Positions 9,314 through 19,050 are shown, numbered from the stretch's first letter. The stretch: 64,000 nucleotides of DNA from Vibrio syngnathi (GCF_002119525.1 NZ_CP017916.1:1426001-1490000); one strand, 5' to 3'. Notes: generated by a model not told the origin, from the letters alone. A program made the numbers and translations.

Positions 9314-9466
9314 TTTTACAATCTCTTTTTGAGTCTAGCTCTTGGTGAATCTCGCTAAAGTGTAACGAATCTTAGGTGATTAGAAAAGTGTGATCAGTTA
9401 CACTATGCGGCTCAATTTTCAAGACCACAACGTAATGTCGTGGTGTAACTTGTACGGTCTTTCAGC

Positions 9467-9964
9467 ATGCATCCTTCTTTACGCTATATCCAAGGCTACC
9501 CGAAGCACATACTCGACCCGGTAACTCAACTTGTTGAATCGGGGAAATTGGTGCCGTGGTTTGAAGCTCGCTACCCAAAGAATCATGAAATAAAAAGCGA
9601 GAAAGCCCTGTTTGACTATGCGATTGAGATTAAAAATCGCTATATGAAAAAAACACCACCGATCAGTAAAGTGATTTATGACGGCAAGATACACCTAATT
9701 AATAATGCATTAGGTCTGCACTCTTACGTGGCGAAGAATCACGGTGGAAAAATCAAATCGAAGAATGAGATTCGTATCGCCAGTGTTTTTAAAAATGCAC
9801 CAGAACCTTTGCTGAGAATGCTGGTGGTACACGAACTGGCGCACATCAAAGAGAAAGAGCACGACAAAGCCTTTTACCAACTATGCTGTCACATGGAACC
9901 GGAATATCATCAACTTGAGTTGGATGCCCGTTTATTCATGATGTATTTAGATTTAAAGAAGTAG
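9467..9964 (+). CDS. YgjP-like zinc metallopeptidase-domain protein (DUF45)
   Basis: A 165-residue protein with the gluzincin motif HELAH ([19 protein letters not shown]) and a downstream histidine (CCHMEPEY), as in YgjP/DUF45 (M48-like) proteins. It has no signal peptide. The stop codon is 4 bp before the rlmF start, so the two are probably co-transcribed. Its substrate is unknown. Confidence 0.8.
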   Translation: MHPSLRYIQGYPKHILDPVTQLVESGKLVPWFEARYPKNHEIKSEKALFDYAIEIKNRYMKKTPPISKVIYDGKIHLINNALGLHSYVAKNHGGKIKSKNEIRIASVFKNAPEPLLRMLVVHELAHIKEKEHDKAFYQLCCHMEPEYHQLELDARLFMMYLDLKK

Positions 9965-9968
9965 CCCA

Positions 9969-11348
9969 ATGAGCCAATCACAAAATAGAACGACGCTAAG
10001 CCTGTCGAAAAACAGTACCTCCGCGGCAAAAACAAAAGATAACCAAGCTAACGAAGGTAACCGTACTCAAGGTAATAGTACGCAAGGTAACCGCAAGCAA
10101 GGTGATGTTAAGCCAAGCAGCGACAAGCGTATTTCTTCAAAGAACACATCAGATAAAAACCGAAAGAGTACGGCTTCAAAAGGCGCTGGTAAAAACAAAG
10201 CAAAGCGACCTTTTGTAAAAGATAGCAAAGGCAAGCCGGGCGCGAATAAAGGGCCATCGAATAAGGCATCTTTCAATAAAACTGCATTTAACAAGAATGC
10301 AGCACAGAAAAGACGTTCGACTGAGAAGCCTCAAGGTGGATTACACCCAAGAAACCAACACACAGGTCGCTACGACTTTGAGTTATTGGTTGCAGCCTTG
10401 CCTGAGCTAAAAGAACATCTGATCAAGAACCCGGCGGGCGAAGACACCGTTAATTTCTCTGATCCACTGGCCGTTAAGTTACTTAACAAAGCTTTACTGG
10501 CGCATCACTATGGCGTTAAGCATTGGGATATTCCTGCTGGTTACTTGTGTCCGCCAATTCCTGGCCGTGCAGACTACATTCACAGAGTGGCAGACATCCT
10601 TAATAGCGATGGCCAAGGTGAACCTTATAACCACGCGTCTGTGAAAGCATTAGATATCGGTGTGGGTGCAAACTGTATCTACCCAATTATTGGTGCGACA
10701 GAATATAAGTGGCGCTGCACGGGAACTGATGTCGATTCAGTATCTATCAAAACAGCAAACTTCATTGCTGAAAGTAACGCTAATCTAAAAGGTAAGATCC
10801 GAGCTCGTCTACAAGCGGATTCTGAATCTATCTTTAAGGGCGTGATTAAGGATAATGAACGTTACGATGTCACTATTTGTAACCCTCCATTCCATAGTTC
10901 TCTAGAAGAGGCGGAAAAGGGATCACAACGCAAACTAGATAATCTAGCGGCAAACCGAGCTAAGAAAGCGGGCAAGTCATTCAAGCCAGAGATGAATAAG
11001 AAGCCAGTTAAGTTAGATAAATCAACTACGCAAAATAAACCAATTAAGCAAGAGAAACCGACCTTAAACTTTGGTGGCCAAAAATCTGAACTTTGGTGTC
11101 CGGGTGGCGAAGCTGCTTTCATTATGAAAATGGCGAGAGAGAGCCAGCTTTTTGCTACTCAAGTATTGTGGTTTACGACATTGATTTCTAAGAAAGACAA
11201 CGTTGATATGATTCGTTCAGAATTGGGTAAGCTACGAGCTAAACAAGTAAAAGTGGTTGAGATGTCGCAAGGCCAGAAGGTGAGTCGCTTTATCGCATGG
11301 ACCTTTATGGACGACGATCAAAGACAAGAGTGGATTGCGCTAAAATAG
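9969..11348 (+). CDS. rlmF: 23S rRNA (adenine-1618-N6)-methyltransferase RlmF
   Basis: A 459-residue protein. From residue about 117 on it matches Rlm[31 protein letters not shown] (SAM-binding strand), [12 protein letters not shown] (N6-adenine catalytic NPPF), [19 protein letters not shown] and [13 protein letters not shown]. It methylates A1618 of 23S rRNA. It is about 150 residues longer than the E. coli enzyme. The first 115 residues are a Lys/Asn/Ser-rich low-complexity tail, and a 30-residue Lys-rich insert separates the NPPF motif from the next conserved block. Both additions are probably disordered RNA-contacting segments. Confidence 0.93.
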   Translation: MSQSQNRTTLSLSKNSTSAAKTKDNQANEGNRTQGNSTQGNRKQGDVKPSSDKRISSKNTSDKNRKSTASKGAGKNKAKRPFVKDSKGKPGANKGPSNKASFNKTAFNKNAAQKRRSTEKPQGGLHPRNQHTGRYDFELLVAALPELKEHLIKNPAGEDTVNFSDPLAVKLLNKALLAHHYGVKHWDIPAGYLCPPIPGRADYIHRVADILNSDGQGEPYNHASVKALDIGVGANCIYPIIGATEYKWRCTGTDVDSVSIKTANFIAESNANLKGKIRARLQADSESIFKGVIKDNERYDVTICNPPFHSSLEEAEKGSQRKLDNLAANRAKKAGKSFKPEMNKKPVKLDKSTTQNKPIKQEKPTLNFGGQKSELWCPGGEAAFIMKMARESQLFATQVLWFTTLISKKDNVDMIRSELGKLRAKQVKVVEMSQGQKVSRFIAWTFMDDDQRQEWIALK

Positions 11349-11386
11349 CGGCTGCACTGAGTTAAGACATTAAGTTGAAATTACGT

Positions 11387-11421
11387 ACGGGCTTGTTGTT
11401 AACGCAACAAGCCCGTTTTTT
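11387..11421. terminator. rho-independent terminator
   Basis: acgggcttgttg pairs with caacaagcccgt (12 bp) around a 6-base loop and is followed by a T run. It ends the YgjP-rlmF unit and lies between convergent genes. Confidence 0.85.
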
Positions 11422-11437
11422 GTGTTTTTCATATGCG

Positions 11438-12187
11438 CTAAGCAGAAAGCAACTCATCTAACTTACTCTGATATTTCTTTTCTAGTGCACTATTTCCTGC
11501 TTTTCTTTCGAGTTCAATTAAAATTTGAAGTGATGGAATTTGGTAGCCATAACGCTGGTGGAATTTGAATAAGCGAAGCCTAGCGTCGTTGTAATCGGCG
11601 TTACTCACTTCAATTTTTGATAGCTGTAGTATTGATTTTGCGCGATTCGGGTCGTGGTCAATAGCACGTGTGAAGTAGTATTTTGCTTGGTCAGTATTAC
11701 CAGCTTTAAACGCGCAAAAAGCCGCATTCTCATAACTGGCAGATACTAGATAATAATAGGGTTGGTCAATTGCGCGGTTGAAGTATATATCAGCTTGCTC
11801 GTATTCGCCTTGTTTACACAAGAACGTACCGTAGTTATTCAATACATTGCCGTTTCTTGAATCGAGACTGAGTGCTTTGCGGTAAGTGGTTCTTGCTTCA
11901 TCTACTTCGCCAACTTGTTCGTAGTAATGTGCCATCGAAAGTTGGGCGCGGTAATAACTAGGAGCGTGTTTGATAGCGAGCTCTAGATTTTCACGTGCTT
12001 TGACCATATTACCTTGTCCCATGTAGCCCAACCCCAATTCTATACGTGATTGAGACATCGCAATTGGGTCACTTTCCATTTTTGGTGGCCCTTCGGTTAC
12101 AGAAACACAACCTACCAGAGAAACAGAGGCGAGTAGCGTGAGATGAGATATCAGGGTGGATTTTGGTGATAGCGACTTGTTAGGCAT
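11438..12187 (-). CDS. TPR lipoprotein, PilW/PilF-like
   Basis: A 249-residue lipoprotein. The lipobox LVGC places the lipidated cysteine near residue 27. At least four tetratricopeptide repeats follow (for example GLGYMGQGNMVKARENLELA and YRKALSLDSRNGNVLNNYG), which matches the PilF/PilW proteins that stabilise the type IV pilus secretin. The usual pilW locus beside rlmN is not here, so this may be a paralogue with another assembly role. Confidence 0.75.
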   Translation of the reverse strand: MPNKSLSPKSTLISHLTLLASVSLVGCVSVTEGPPKMESDPIAMSQSRIELGLGYMGQGNMVKARENLELAIKHAPSYYRAQLSMAHYYEQVGEVDEARTTYRKALSLDSRNGNVLNNYGTFLCKQGEYEQADIYFNRAIDQPYYYLVSASYENAAFCAFKAGNTDQAKYYFTRAIDHDPNRAKSILQLSKIEVSNADYNDARLRLFKFHQRYGYQIPSLQILIELERKAGNSALEKKYQSKLDELLSA

Positions 12188-12275
12188 GTGCAGCTCCTTT
12201 TGAACACAAACCTATGATATGAAATTGAACACACTTAAGTGTTAGATCGATTATGGAATGCGACCCAAACACCAT

Positions 12276-12330
12276 AAAAAAACCGTGTCCAATTTGGCGT
12301 TTTATCAACGACCTATGGAACACGGCTTTA
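12276..12330 (-). terminator. probable terminator of metA
   Basis: On the reverse strand an imperfect stem ccgtgttcc / ggacacgg is followed by seven T residues, 27 bp past the metA stop. One base is bulged and the loop is long, so its strength is uncertain. Confidence 0.55.
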
Positions 12331-12356
12331 TGTATTTGTGAATCGGAAGAAAGAAC

Positions 12357-13298
12357 TTAATCGTCTTTGGTAAAGTTGTCTTCGCTGAAATGATCCAGAT
12401 CGTAAGGCGTTTGTTGGTAAACGCAGTAGTTTAACCAGTTAGAGAACAACAAGTGTCCATGACTACGCCAGCTTGCAACAGGCTTGTTGTCTGGATTGTT
12501 GTTCGGGTAGTAGTTGATTGGTATCACTGGCTCCATGCCTTCACCTAAATCACGAATGTATTCGTTGTGAAGTGTATGCGAGTCGTATTCCGGGTGACCG
12601 GTTACAAACACGTTTCGCTTATCTTTAGTCGCTGCTAGGTATACGCCCGCCACATCAGAAGTCGCAAGAACATCAAGGTCAGTATGCTCGGCTAAGTATT
12701 CCTGAGAGAAATCAGCATAGCGAGAGTGCGGTGCCAAGAAGGTATCGTCGAAGCCACGTAAAATTGGGTGGTACGGGTTATGGATCTCGTGGTTGTAAAC
12801 TCCAGAAAGCTTATCTTTACGAGTACGCTTTGGTAAATCATACAAGAGCTTTAAGCCAGCTTGAGCTGCCCAACACACATACAAGGTTGAGGTCACATGC
12901 TTGTTTGCCCATTCCATGATGGTTTTTAGATGATCCCAGTAGATAACGTCTTCAAATTGAACCAAGCCAAGTGGCGCGCCAGTGATGATCAATCCATCAA
13001 AGTTTCTCCCTTTGACCATTTCAAATTGGCGATAGAAGTTATCAAGGTGTTCTGTTGGTGTATTTTTGCTTGGACGGTCATCAATACGCAGCAGCTCTAC
13101 ATCGACTTGCAATGGGCTATTCGATAGTAGGCGTAAGAATTGAGTTTCAGTTTCAATCTTCTTCGGCATCAGGTTGAGGATCAAGACTCGAAGTGGACGA
13201 ATTTCCTGTGTCGATGCTCTTGATAACGGCATAATAAAGATGTTTTCTTCACGAAGAACATCAGATGCTGGCAATTGGTCTGGAATGCGAATAGGCAA
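12357..13298 (-). CDS. metA: homoserine O-succinyltransferase MetA
   Basis: A 313-residue enzyme of methionine synthesis, transferring succinyl from succinyl-CoA to homoserine. The sequence aligns along its length: a [11 protein letters not shown] start, [17 protein letters not shown], the nucleophile in [18 protein letters not shown], and the catalytic [10 protein letters not shown]. The start codon is TTG at 13296-13298, chosen because it gives the conserved N-terminus and has GGGAG 7 bases upstream. A MetJ operator lies just upstream. Confidence 0.96.
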   Translation of the reverse strand: MPIRIPDQLPASDVLREENIFIMPLSRASTQEIRPLRVLILNLMPKKIETETQFLRLLSNSPLQVDVELLRIDDRPSKNTPTEHLDNFYRQFEMVKGRNFDGLIITGAPLGLVQFEDVIYWDHLKTIMEWANKHVTSTLYVCWAAQAGLKLLYDLPKRTRKDKLSGVYNHEIHNPYHPILRGFDDTFLAPHSRYADFSQEYLAEHTDLDVLATSDVAGVYLAATKDKRNVFVTGHPEYDSHTLHNEYIRDLGEGMEPVIPINYYPNNNPDNKPVASWRSHGHLLFSNWLNYCVYQQTPYDLDHFSEDNFTKDD

Positions 13299-13315
13299 AG
13301 CTTTCTCCCTAAGCT

Positions 13316-13347
13316 AGATATGTAGACGTCTATACATCTAAATCTAT
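13316..13347 (-). promoter_or_regulatory. MetJ operator (four tandem met boxes) upstream of metA
   Basis: Four adjacent 8-bp boxes read agatatgt, agacgtct, atacatct, aaatctat. The second matches the MetJ consensus AGACGTCT exactly and the others match in part. They start 18 bp upstream of the metA start codon. MetJ with S-adenosylmethionine should bind here and repress metA. Confidence 0.85.
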
Positions 13348-13571
13348 AGTAGTTTGATACGCTTGTCGATATCCAAAATGGATAGATGTAAATTATTTGT
13401 GTTTTCTATCAGAAGCCACCTTCCGACGTCGAGGGAGTCTTATAATGTTCAACGACTACCCGAGTAATGCATAAGTGCTTGGTTCTGTTATGTAGAACTA
13501 GGCAGTTATCAGAGCAAGCAGTTCGCATTTACGATAAACTCATGTTTTCGAATTAGCCTGTAAAGTGACAG

Positions 13572-13940
13572 ATGAAGTTAATACTCATTCGAGGGCTACC
13601 TGGCTCGGGTAAATCAACAAAAGCAAAGACCTACGATGCATTACATGTCGAAGCGGATATGTATTACGTGAAGGAACAAGGTGAGTACTGTTTTGATCCT
13701 AGGCAATTGCAGCAAGCGCATGAGTGGTGTCAGAACACGACGGAAAATGGCCTAAAGCAAGGGCTAGATGTTGTTGTTTCGAATACCTTTATTAAGCATT
13801 GGGAAATGAAGGCTTACCGCCAACTTGCGCGTAAATACAAAGCAGAATTGATTATCGAAGTGTGCCGAGAGCAATATGGCAGTATTCACGACATCGAACC
13901 GTCTGTGATTAAGCGTATGGCGAAAGACTGGCAAGAATAG
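13572..13940 (+). CDS. small P-loop nucleotide-binding protein (polynucleotide-kinase-like)
   Basis: A 122-residue protein with a Walker A motif at the N-terminus (IRGLPGSGKSTKAK, residues 5-18) followed by an acidic EADMYYV. This layout is that of the AAA_33 / T4 polynucleotide kinase-like group that also includes mammalian N4BP2. The late arginine-rich part (IEPSVIKRMAKDW) fits a lid helix. Substrate unknown. DUF3859 follows after 74 bp. Confidence 0.7.
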   Translation: MKLILIRGLPGSGKSTKAKTYDALHVEADMYYVKEQGEYCFDPRQLQQAHEWCQNTTENGLKQGLDVVVSNTFIKHWEMKAYRQLARKYKAELIIEVCREQYGSIHDIEPSVIKRMAKDWQE

Positions 13941-14014
13941 CCTCGTGTTTATCCAGGTTGTCTGAATGGCAAATAGAATTAAATTAATAGAACAACTCCA
14001 AGGTAACGATTGAA

Positions 14015-14437
14015 ATGGCAAAGCGCTCTGTTGTGGTCGATATGACTTCTTATGGTATTTATTCCACATGGGATTCTAAATCTAAAGACCTTCCAAAAAT
14101 CCAAGAGTTCACCACTATTGTTGATGCTGAAATCGACGTGGAATTTGGCTATATCCTGAATATCAAAAAAGCCAAAGGTGAAAAGATCCGCTACTGCATC
14201 TATCACCCGAACATCACCACCGACACTGGCGAAGTGCTCGAACCGTTCGATGGTGAAGAGCATGTCGGTAACAACGACTGGGATTTCTACTTAGGTGACA
14301 CCATCTGGGCGCCAGTCTCAAATAAGCTTGGTAAATGGCGCATGACGGTCGAGCTAAAAGGCAACATCATTGCCGATAAGACATTCGACCTTGTTGCAAA
14401 AGACGAAGGCCAATTTTGGAAGCGTAGGGGTTTTTAG
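14015..14437 (+). CDS. DUF3859 domain protein
   Basis: A 140-residue protein matching DUF3859 in length and in features such as SYGIYSTWDSK near the start and GKWRMTVELKGNIIADKTFDLV near the end. It looks like a single beta-sandwich without a signal peptide. Its function is unknown. Confidence 0.75.
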   Translation: MAKRSVVVDMTSYGIYSTWDSKSKDLPKIQEFTTIVDAEIDVEFGYILNIKKAKGEKIRYCIYHPNITTDTGEVLEPFDGEEHVGNNDWDFYLGDTIWAPVSNKLGKWRMTVELKGNIIADKTFDLVAKDEGQFWKRRGF

Positions 14438-14466
14438 GTTAAAACTTCTGTCTAAATTAAGACAAC

Positions 14467-14508
14467 AAAAAAGCCGAGTCACACGTTACACGTGAACTCG
14501 GCTTTTTT
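14467..14508. terminator. bidirectional terminator
   Basis: aaaaaagccgagt and actcggctttttt form a 13-bp stem with A and T runs on both sides. It separates DUF3859 (+) from the peptidase gene (-). Confidence 0.9.
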
Positions 14509-14550
14509 CATTGTGCTAGATAGAAGTGACTACCTAACTAATGGATTAGA

Positions 14551-15657
14551 TTATTGCGTCACGTAAGCCACAACAAACTCAGTGATTGCGACCATGTCTT
14601 TCACTGCAATGTACTCTTCAGTGGTGTGAACTTTCGCCATACCTGTAGAAAGGTTAACCGTTGTTAGACCTTTTGCGTTGAAGTTGTTCGCATCACTACC
14701 GCCACCAGTGCGTTTGGTGTTCGCCGTTACGCCAAGCTTCTCGAATGCGGATTTAATAGAAAGAATGTGCGGGTGATCGTCTGCGATAACGAATGCATCG
14801 TAAGCACGAGTAGATTCGATTTCTACTTCAGCGCCGAACTGTTTTGCACTCTCTTGGAATGTAGAGATCATGTGCTCAACTTGAGCTGTTAGCTTTTCGC
14901 CGTTTAGAGAGCGAGCTTCAGCCACGACTTTAAGCTCTGGCATTACGATGTTAGTCGCTAGACCGCCTTCAACAATACCGACGTTTGCCGTAGTTTCTTC
15001 ATCGATACGAAGTAGATTCATCTTAGTGATTGCGTCTGCAGCCACTTGAATTGCGCTGATGCCTTCTTCTGGTGCTAAACCTGCGTGAGCAGGGCGACCT
15101 TTGATGTTGGCAACAATCTTCTGCTGACCCGGTGCCGCATTGACGATGGTGCCAATTGGACCGCCTGTATCTAGAACGATAGCGTGCTCAGATTGAATGT
15201 AAGACATATCAAAGTTCAAAGAACCGAACAGACCGCCTTCTTCGAATACAGTAAATGCAATCTCAATAGTTTTGTGTTCTTTGCCTTCCGCTTTAATTAC
15301 GCGAACTGCTTCCATGATAGCTGCGATACCAGACTTGTCGTCGCCACCTAGAATAGTGTTGCCTTTTGAACGTATGATACCGTCTTCGATGATTGGCTCA
15401 ATGCCGATACCTGGCGTTACTGTGTCCATGTGGCAGCTGAACACTGTGCTACCTGGAAGAGTGCCATCTAGACGAGCGTAGATGTTGAAACCGTTAGACA
15501 CTTCTTCAGGAACCGTCAGTTTGTGAACTTCAAAACCCAGTTCACCGAGTTGCTCAGCCAAAGCTTCAGCAATCGCTTTTTCGTTACGAGATTCACTATC
15601 AATTTTCACTAGATCGCAGAAATGTTCTACAAGACGTTGTTCATTAATTTGGGTCAT
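14551..15657 (-). CDS. M20-family aminopeptidase, PepT-like
   Basis: A 368-residue zinc peptidase of the M20 family. Metal-binding segments in order are FSCHMDTV, GGDDKSGIAA, the general base in FTVFEEGGLFGS, and VLDTGGP. The lid domain starts near residue 185 (GRPAHAGLAPEEG), and a final histidine is in MAKVHTTEEY. The closest named enzymes are the tripeptidase PepT and its paralogue PepT2. It has no signal peptide, so it trims peptides in the cytosol. Confidence 0.85.
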   Translation of the reverse strand: MTQINEQRLVEHFCDLVKIDSESRNEKAIAEALAEQLGELGFEVHKLTVPEEVSNGFNIYARLDGTLPGSTVFSCHMDTVTPGIGIEPIIEDGIIRSKGNTILGGDDKSGIAAIMEAVRVIKAEGKEHKTIEIAFTVFEEGGLFGSLNFDMSYIQSEHAIVLDTGGPIGTIVNAAPGQQKIVANIKGRPAHAGLAPEEGISAIQVAADAITKMNLLRIDEETTANVGIVEGGLATNIVMPELKVVAEARSLNGEKLTAQVEHMISTFQESAKQFGAEVEIESTRAYDAFVIADDHPHILSIKSAFEKLGVTANTKRTGGGSDANNFNAKGLTTVNLSTGMAKVHTTEEYIAVKDMVAITEFVVAYVTQ

Positions 15658-15840
15658 TGTTAATTCTCATTTTGCTCCGCTGTTTCTAAAGAAGTGACGG
15701 AGGCTGGAACAGGAAAATCACTATAACGCCTTTTTACAGAATCATTGTCTGAGTTAAATCAAGAAAATTATCTGATTACTCTAATTCATGAGAAAAATAC
15801 TACTCGGATCGACTCGTATTTAGAATTTTAATCTACATAT

Positions 15841-15981
15841 GTGTCGGTTGTCTTGAAGGTTGCTAAGCGTATAGGGAGAGTGCTATCAATAAACGATGTG
15901 TTGGCTCGATGGGGTGGGGAAGAGTTCGTTTTACTGCTTACTGGTACCCAATATCCAGACGAACAATTGAAATCAGCTTAG
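15841..15981 (+). pseudogene. relic of a GGDEF-domain gene
   Basis: A 47-codon open stretch encodes the middle of a GGDEF domain: VLKVAKRIGRV, then DVLARWGGEEFVLLL, then a stop at 15979-15981. The usual N-terminal half (DxDxFK block) and the C-terminal half of the domain are missing. There is no ribosome site. It is what remains of a diguanylate cyclase gene after deletion. Confidence 0.75.
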
Positions 15982-16004
15982 TACGCAATACAGCTTAAAT
16001 GAAC

Positions 16005-16050
16005 CTAAGCGAATAGGAGTGTTATCAACTCCTATTCGCTTAGTTTTTAT
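16005..16050. terminator. strong hairpin terminator
   Basis: A 16-bp perfect stem (ctaagcgaataggagt / actcctattcgcttag) with a 7-base loop and a T run. It lies after the GGDEF relic and before the end of the small reverse-strand gene. It was probably the terminator of the lost cyclase gene and can also serve the small gene. Confidence 0.9.
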
Positions 16051-16067
16051 GTTATTTGTTAAGAGTC

Positions 16068-16253
16068 TTACTTAGCGATACCTTCTAACATTTCAACCAG
16101 TTCGCCTTCTGTGGCTGGTTCGCGAGCGAGCTCAATGACTGCTGAAGCGCCACCTTTTAACATATAAGCTTGAGTTCCACAGTGGTCATAATGGAACCAC
16201 TTACCATCGACACACACATCGGTATAACATCTTGGGTCTTGTTTGAGTTCCAT
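16068..16253 (-). CDS. small protein of unknown function
   Basis: A 61-residue protein with AGGGAAA upstream of its ATG. Three cysteines and two histidines (RCYTDVCVDGKWFHYDHCGTQ) sit in the first half, which could hold a metal. The second half is an acidic helix. I do not recognise a family. Confidence 0.6.
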   Translation of the reverse strand: MELKQDPRCYTDVCVDGKWFHYDHCGTQAYMLKGGASAVIELAREPATEGELVEMLEGIAK

Positions 16254-16539
16254 AGTAATTTCCCTATTAACATTTGCCTAACGTTTTTAATGCTAGTTGG
16301 TCACAACTTGGTGCGATTTGATCTGAATCAATTTAATATGTAATTGATGATTTGATTATTAAATAGGAGATGTGCGTCTTGAACTGTCGAAGCCGATAAA
16401 GAGACCGCCTCTGACGATTAAAGCGTTCAAAGGTCATGATTCCAATTCGCAGCTCTGCTTCTTTTGCTTGCCACGTGACGCTTTTCTACATACGCTAACC
16501 ACTCTCTTAATCCCTATACAAATGTGATTGTGTTGGAAA
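16254..16539. other. gene-free stretch
   Basis: About 290 bp between a reverse-strand and a forward-strand gene. It should carry both promoters, but I could not identify convincing -35/-10 pairs or repeats. Confidence 0.5.
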
Positions 16540-17208
16540 ATGACTAATATCTTTATCGTTGTAATTGTTCTAGTTGTGTTCTTTTACTTTATTCAAAACT
16601 ATCTAGTAAAAAATGATGACACCAAAGATCATGCTTATCAGAAGAAAGGCTCGTTAATGTCGGCGCAACAAGCGACATTCTATAACGCGCTTAAATCTGC
16701 TGTGGGTAACCATGGGGAAGTATTTGCTAAAGTGAGCATGTCTAACGTTGTTATCCCTGCTAAGGCAAATAATAAAAAGAATTGGTTTATCGCGAACAAC
16801 AAAATATCACGTAGTTATTTTGACTTTGTAGTGTGCGACCCTCGAACGTTAGAGCCACGCGTAATCATCGAATTGGACAATGGGAAAGAGCTTAATAAAG
16901 GAAAGGTTGATCGCGAGAAGCTATTGATGCACGTTTGTAAATCGGCAGGCCTTCCACTTATTGGCGCTTCAATTAAGCACAGTTATCAAGTGAGCCGTTT
17001 GAAGAGGTTACTGGCAGCACACATTGATTTGATCGAGCCATCTAAAGAAGTTCGATTCTGTAAGAAATGTAGCAGCCCTATGATCATCAAACTGGCAAGC
17101 CATGGCGACTATAAAGGCCGACGCTTCTTCACATGTAGCCGTCAACCTAACTGTACTTATACCGAGAACTACAATGTCGTGTTCGACATGGACGATGATT
17201 CTAACTAA
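16540..17208 (+). CDS. membrane-anchored DUF2726 protein with C-terminal zinc ribbon
   Basis: A 222-residue protein starting at ATG 16540. An earlier TTG at 16528 adds four residues and has no better ribosome site. Residues about 3-20 form one membrane helix. The middle is DUF2726, a domain of the PD-(D/E)XK nuclease-like group: FDFVVCDPRTLEPRVIIELDNG. The C-terminal part has four cysteines (CKKCSSPM and then CSRQPNC), a topoisomerase-type zinc ribbon. It ends 265 bp before the tRNA where the island begins. Confidence 0.75.
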   Translation: MTNIFIVVIVLVVFFYFIQNYLVKNDDTKDHAYQKKGSLMSAQQATFYNALKSAVGNHGEVFAKVSMSNVVIPAKANNKKNWFIANNKISRSYFDFVVCDPRTLEPRVIIELDNGKELNKGKVDREKLLMHVCKSAGLPLIGASIKHSYQVSRLKRLLAAHIDLIEPSKEVRFCKKCSSPMIIKLASHGDYKGRRFFTCSRQPNCTYTENYNVVFDMDDDSN

Positions 17209-17385
17209 TATCGCGCGCCAAAGTGCTCAGTAAAGGGATAAAAGACACGAAGCATGCTGATGTCTGTAATCATCGAAGTTGAACTTAAATGTGACCTACT
17301 TCAAGCCATTGATCTACTTTGTGTTTAAATTTTATTCTGATTGATGTTTTTAAAAGCAAACGAACAGTTTTGTGCAAATTTATCC

Positions 17386-17414
17386 TTGCACGCATCCAAA
17401 TCACTCGCTATTAT
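17386..17414 (+). promoter_or_regulatory. promoter of the tRNA-Val gene
   Basis: TTGCAC at 17386-17391 and TATTAT at 17409-17414 are separated by exactly 17 bp. They lie 59 bp upstream of the mature tRNA 5' end, a fitting place for a sigma-70 tRNA promoter. Confidence 0.7.
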
Positions 17415-17473
17415 CCATCTCGTTCTGAAGCATTAGCCGCTTAATGAAATGGTTAGTTAAGTTTCACAGCATT

Positions 17474-17550
17474 GCCCGCTTAGCTCAGTTGGTTAGAGTA
17501 CTTGCATGACATGCAAGGTGTCACTGGTTCGAGTCCAGTAGCGGGCACCA
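17474..17550 (+). tRNA. tRNA-Val (anticodon GAC)
   Basis: A 77-nt cloverleaf with encoded CCA. The acceptor stem is gcccgct / agcgggc. The anticodon arm cttgc-atgacat-gcaag has the loop anticodon GAC, and the T arm is actgg-ttcgagt-ccagt. It is the integration target of the island: its 3' end is copied at 55381. Confidence 0.95.
17529..17543 (+). other. attL core (15-bp repeat in the tRNA T arm)
   Basis: tcgagtccagtagcg within the tRNA 3' part recurs at 55381-55395. Together the two copies bracket the integrase gene and about 37.9 kb of accessory DNA. Confidence 0.8.
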
Positions 17551-17564
17551 AATTCAAAAAGAAA

Positions 17565-17587
17565 GCCCACCTAGTGTGGGCTTTTTT
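17565..17587 (+). terminator. terminator of tRNA-Val
   Basis: gcccacctagtgtgggc followed by six T residues. The same hairpin, with surrounding bases, recurs at 55414-55440 beyond the right island end. Confidence 0.9.
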
Positions 17588-17736
17588 GTGCCTGTAATTC
17601 CTTGTTTTATCAGAATCTTAGCTATTTCTTGGTCCCAAGAGATCCCATGATGTGTTGTAAAATCCACCGTTTAAAGTAATCTCTGAAGTAGTCTTTTAAG
17701 ATCTAAGCAATTTCGAGGTTACTTCAGGGGGTTACG

Positions 17737-18978
17737 ATGGCGAAAAAGGTACAGCCTTTAACGGCTACTCAAATCAAACAAGCAAAGCCTAAAGAGAAAG
17801 AATATAATTTGGGTGACGGTGATGGATTATCATTGAAGATTAAGCCTATAGGAACAAAACTATGGCGTTTTTCTTATTATCACCCTATCTCACGAAAGCG
17901 CTTGAACCTAGCCTTAGGTAAGTACCCTGATATCTCCCTAGCCAAAGCAAGAACTAAAGCGATTGAGGCAAGAGAGCTTCTTGCAGACGGTATTGATCCT
18001 AAAGAGCATCGTGATAATACGCTTAGAACAAAGCAGCTCGAGCTATCAAACACATTGCAAGCAGTATTTGATGACTGGATTGAAGTTAAGAAAACAAGCG
18101 TCAAAGAGCAAACGGCTAAGAAATTAAAGCAACGTATTGAGAAGTACCTCTTACCTGACCTAGGTAAGTTTCCTCTTGGTGATATAACAGCCCCTCAAGC
18201 GATCAAAACAATTAAACCCATTGCGAACCAAGGTAAATTAGAAACAGTAGGGCGCTTGTGTCGCAACCTCAATGAGATAATGACCTTTGCAGTAAATACT
18301 GGTGTGATTGAGCACAACAAGCTCGCAGGCATTGGTAAAGCCTTTGAAACAGCTAAGGTGACCAATCAAGCTTCGTTAACTCCTGATGAACTTCCTGAAC
18401 TCCTCAAAACAATCAACTACGCGTCAATTAAACCTATCACTCGCTGCTTGCTAGAATGGCAACTTCACACCATGACAAGACCTGCTGAAACGGCCGGGGC
18501 ACGTTGGGATGAAATTGATAGAGAAAATATGCTTTGGATCATTCCTGCTGAACGAATGAAAAAGGGAAGAGTACACACTGTTCCTTTAACAAAACAAACT
18601 TTAGACCTATTAGAAACGATTGATTTCATTACAGGGGATAGTGAATTCCTTTTCCCGGCAGACAAAAGTAACAACAATCACATCAACAAAGAGACTGCAA
18701 ATAAAGCATTAGTAAGAATGGGCATGAAGGGCAGGCAAACTTCTCACGGTTTACGCGCATTAGCCAGTACCACTCTAAATGAACAGAATTTTGATCCAGA
18801 CATTATTGAAGCTGCACTTTCTCATGTAGATAGAGATAAGGTAAGAAGCGCATACAACCGTACTGATTACCTTGAACGTCGTAAAGTTCTCATGGCGTGG
18901 TGGAGTGATCACATTGAAGAAGCTGCAAAGGGAAGCTTGTCGATGAGTGGTAAGAAGAGCCTTAAGGTTGTGGGTTAA
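17737..18978 (+). CDS. tyrosine integrase, P4/CP4-57 type
   Basis: A 413-residue integrase. The N-terminal arm-binding domain (DUF4102) begins LTATQIKQAKPKEKEYNLGDGDGL. A core-binding domain follows at about residues 100-185, then the catalytic domain. The catalytic residues are visible: R248 in HTMTRPAE, H337 and R340 in SHGLRA, H363 in ALSHV and the nucleophile Y373 in SAYNRTDY. It lies 187 bp after the tRNA and is transcribed away from it, the standard layout of tRNA-targeting islands. It should catalyse integration and, with an AlpA-type factor, excision. Confidence 0.95.
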   Translation: MAKKVQPLTATQIKQAKPKEKEYNLGDGDGLSLKIKPIGTKLWRFSYYHPISRKRLNLALGKYPDISLAKARTKAIEARELLADGIDPKEHRDNTLRTKQLELSNTLQAVFDDWIEVKKTSVKEQTAKKLKQRIEKYLLPDLGKFPLGDITAPQAIKTIKPIANQGKLETVGRLCRNLNEIMTFAVNTGVIEHNKLAGIGKAFETAKVTNQASLTPDELPELLKTINYASIKPITRCLLEWQLHTMTRPAETAGARWDEIDRENMLWIIPAERMKKGRVHTVPLTKQTLDLLETIDFITGDSEFLFPADKSNNNHINKETANKALVRMGMKGRQTSHGLRALASTTLNEQNFDPDIIEAALSHVDRDKVRSAYNRTDYLERRKVLMAWWSDHIEEAAKGSLSMSGKKSLKVVG

Positions 18979-19050
18979 CAGGTGTATGTAATTTGAACTC
19001 AGTAAATTTATGTTACGGCGTCACAAGTTGCCTTTACTGAATTTAGAGGC

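Noticed and set aside
11438..12187. Genuine type IV pilus assembly locus
   Set aside because: Only one TPR lipoprotein is present, without other pilus genes, so I kept the call general.
12930..13127. Forward-strand frames opposite metA
   Set aside because: They are shadows of the metA coding sequence, with no ribosome site or family resemblance.
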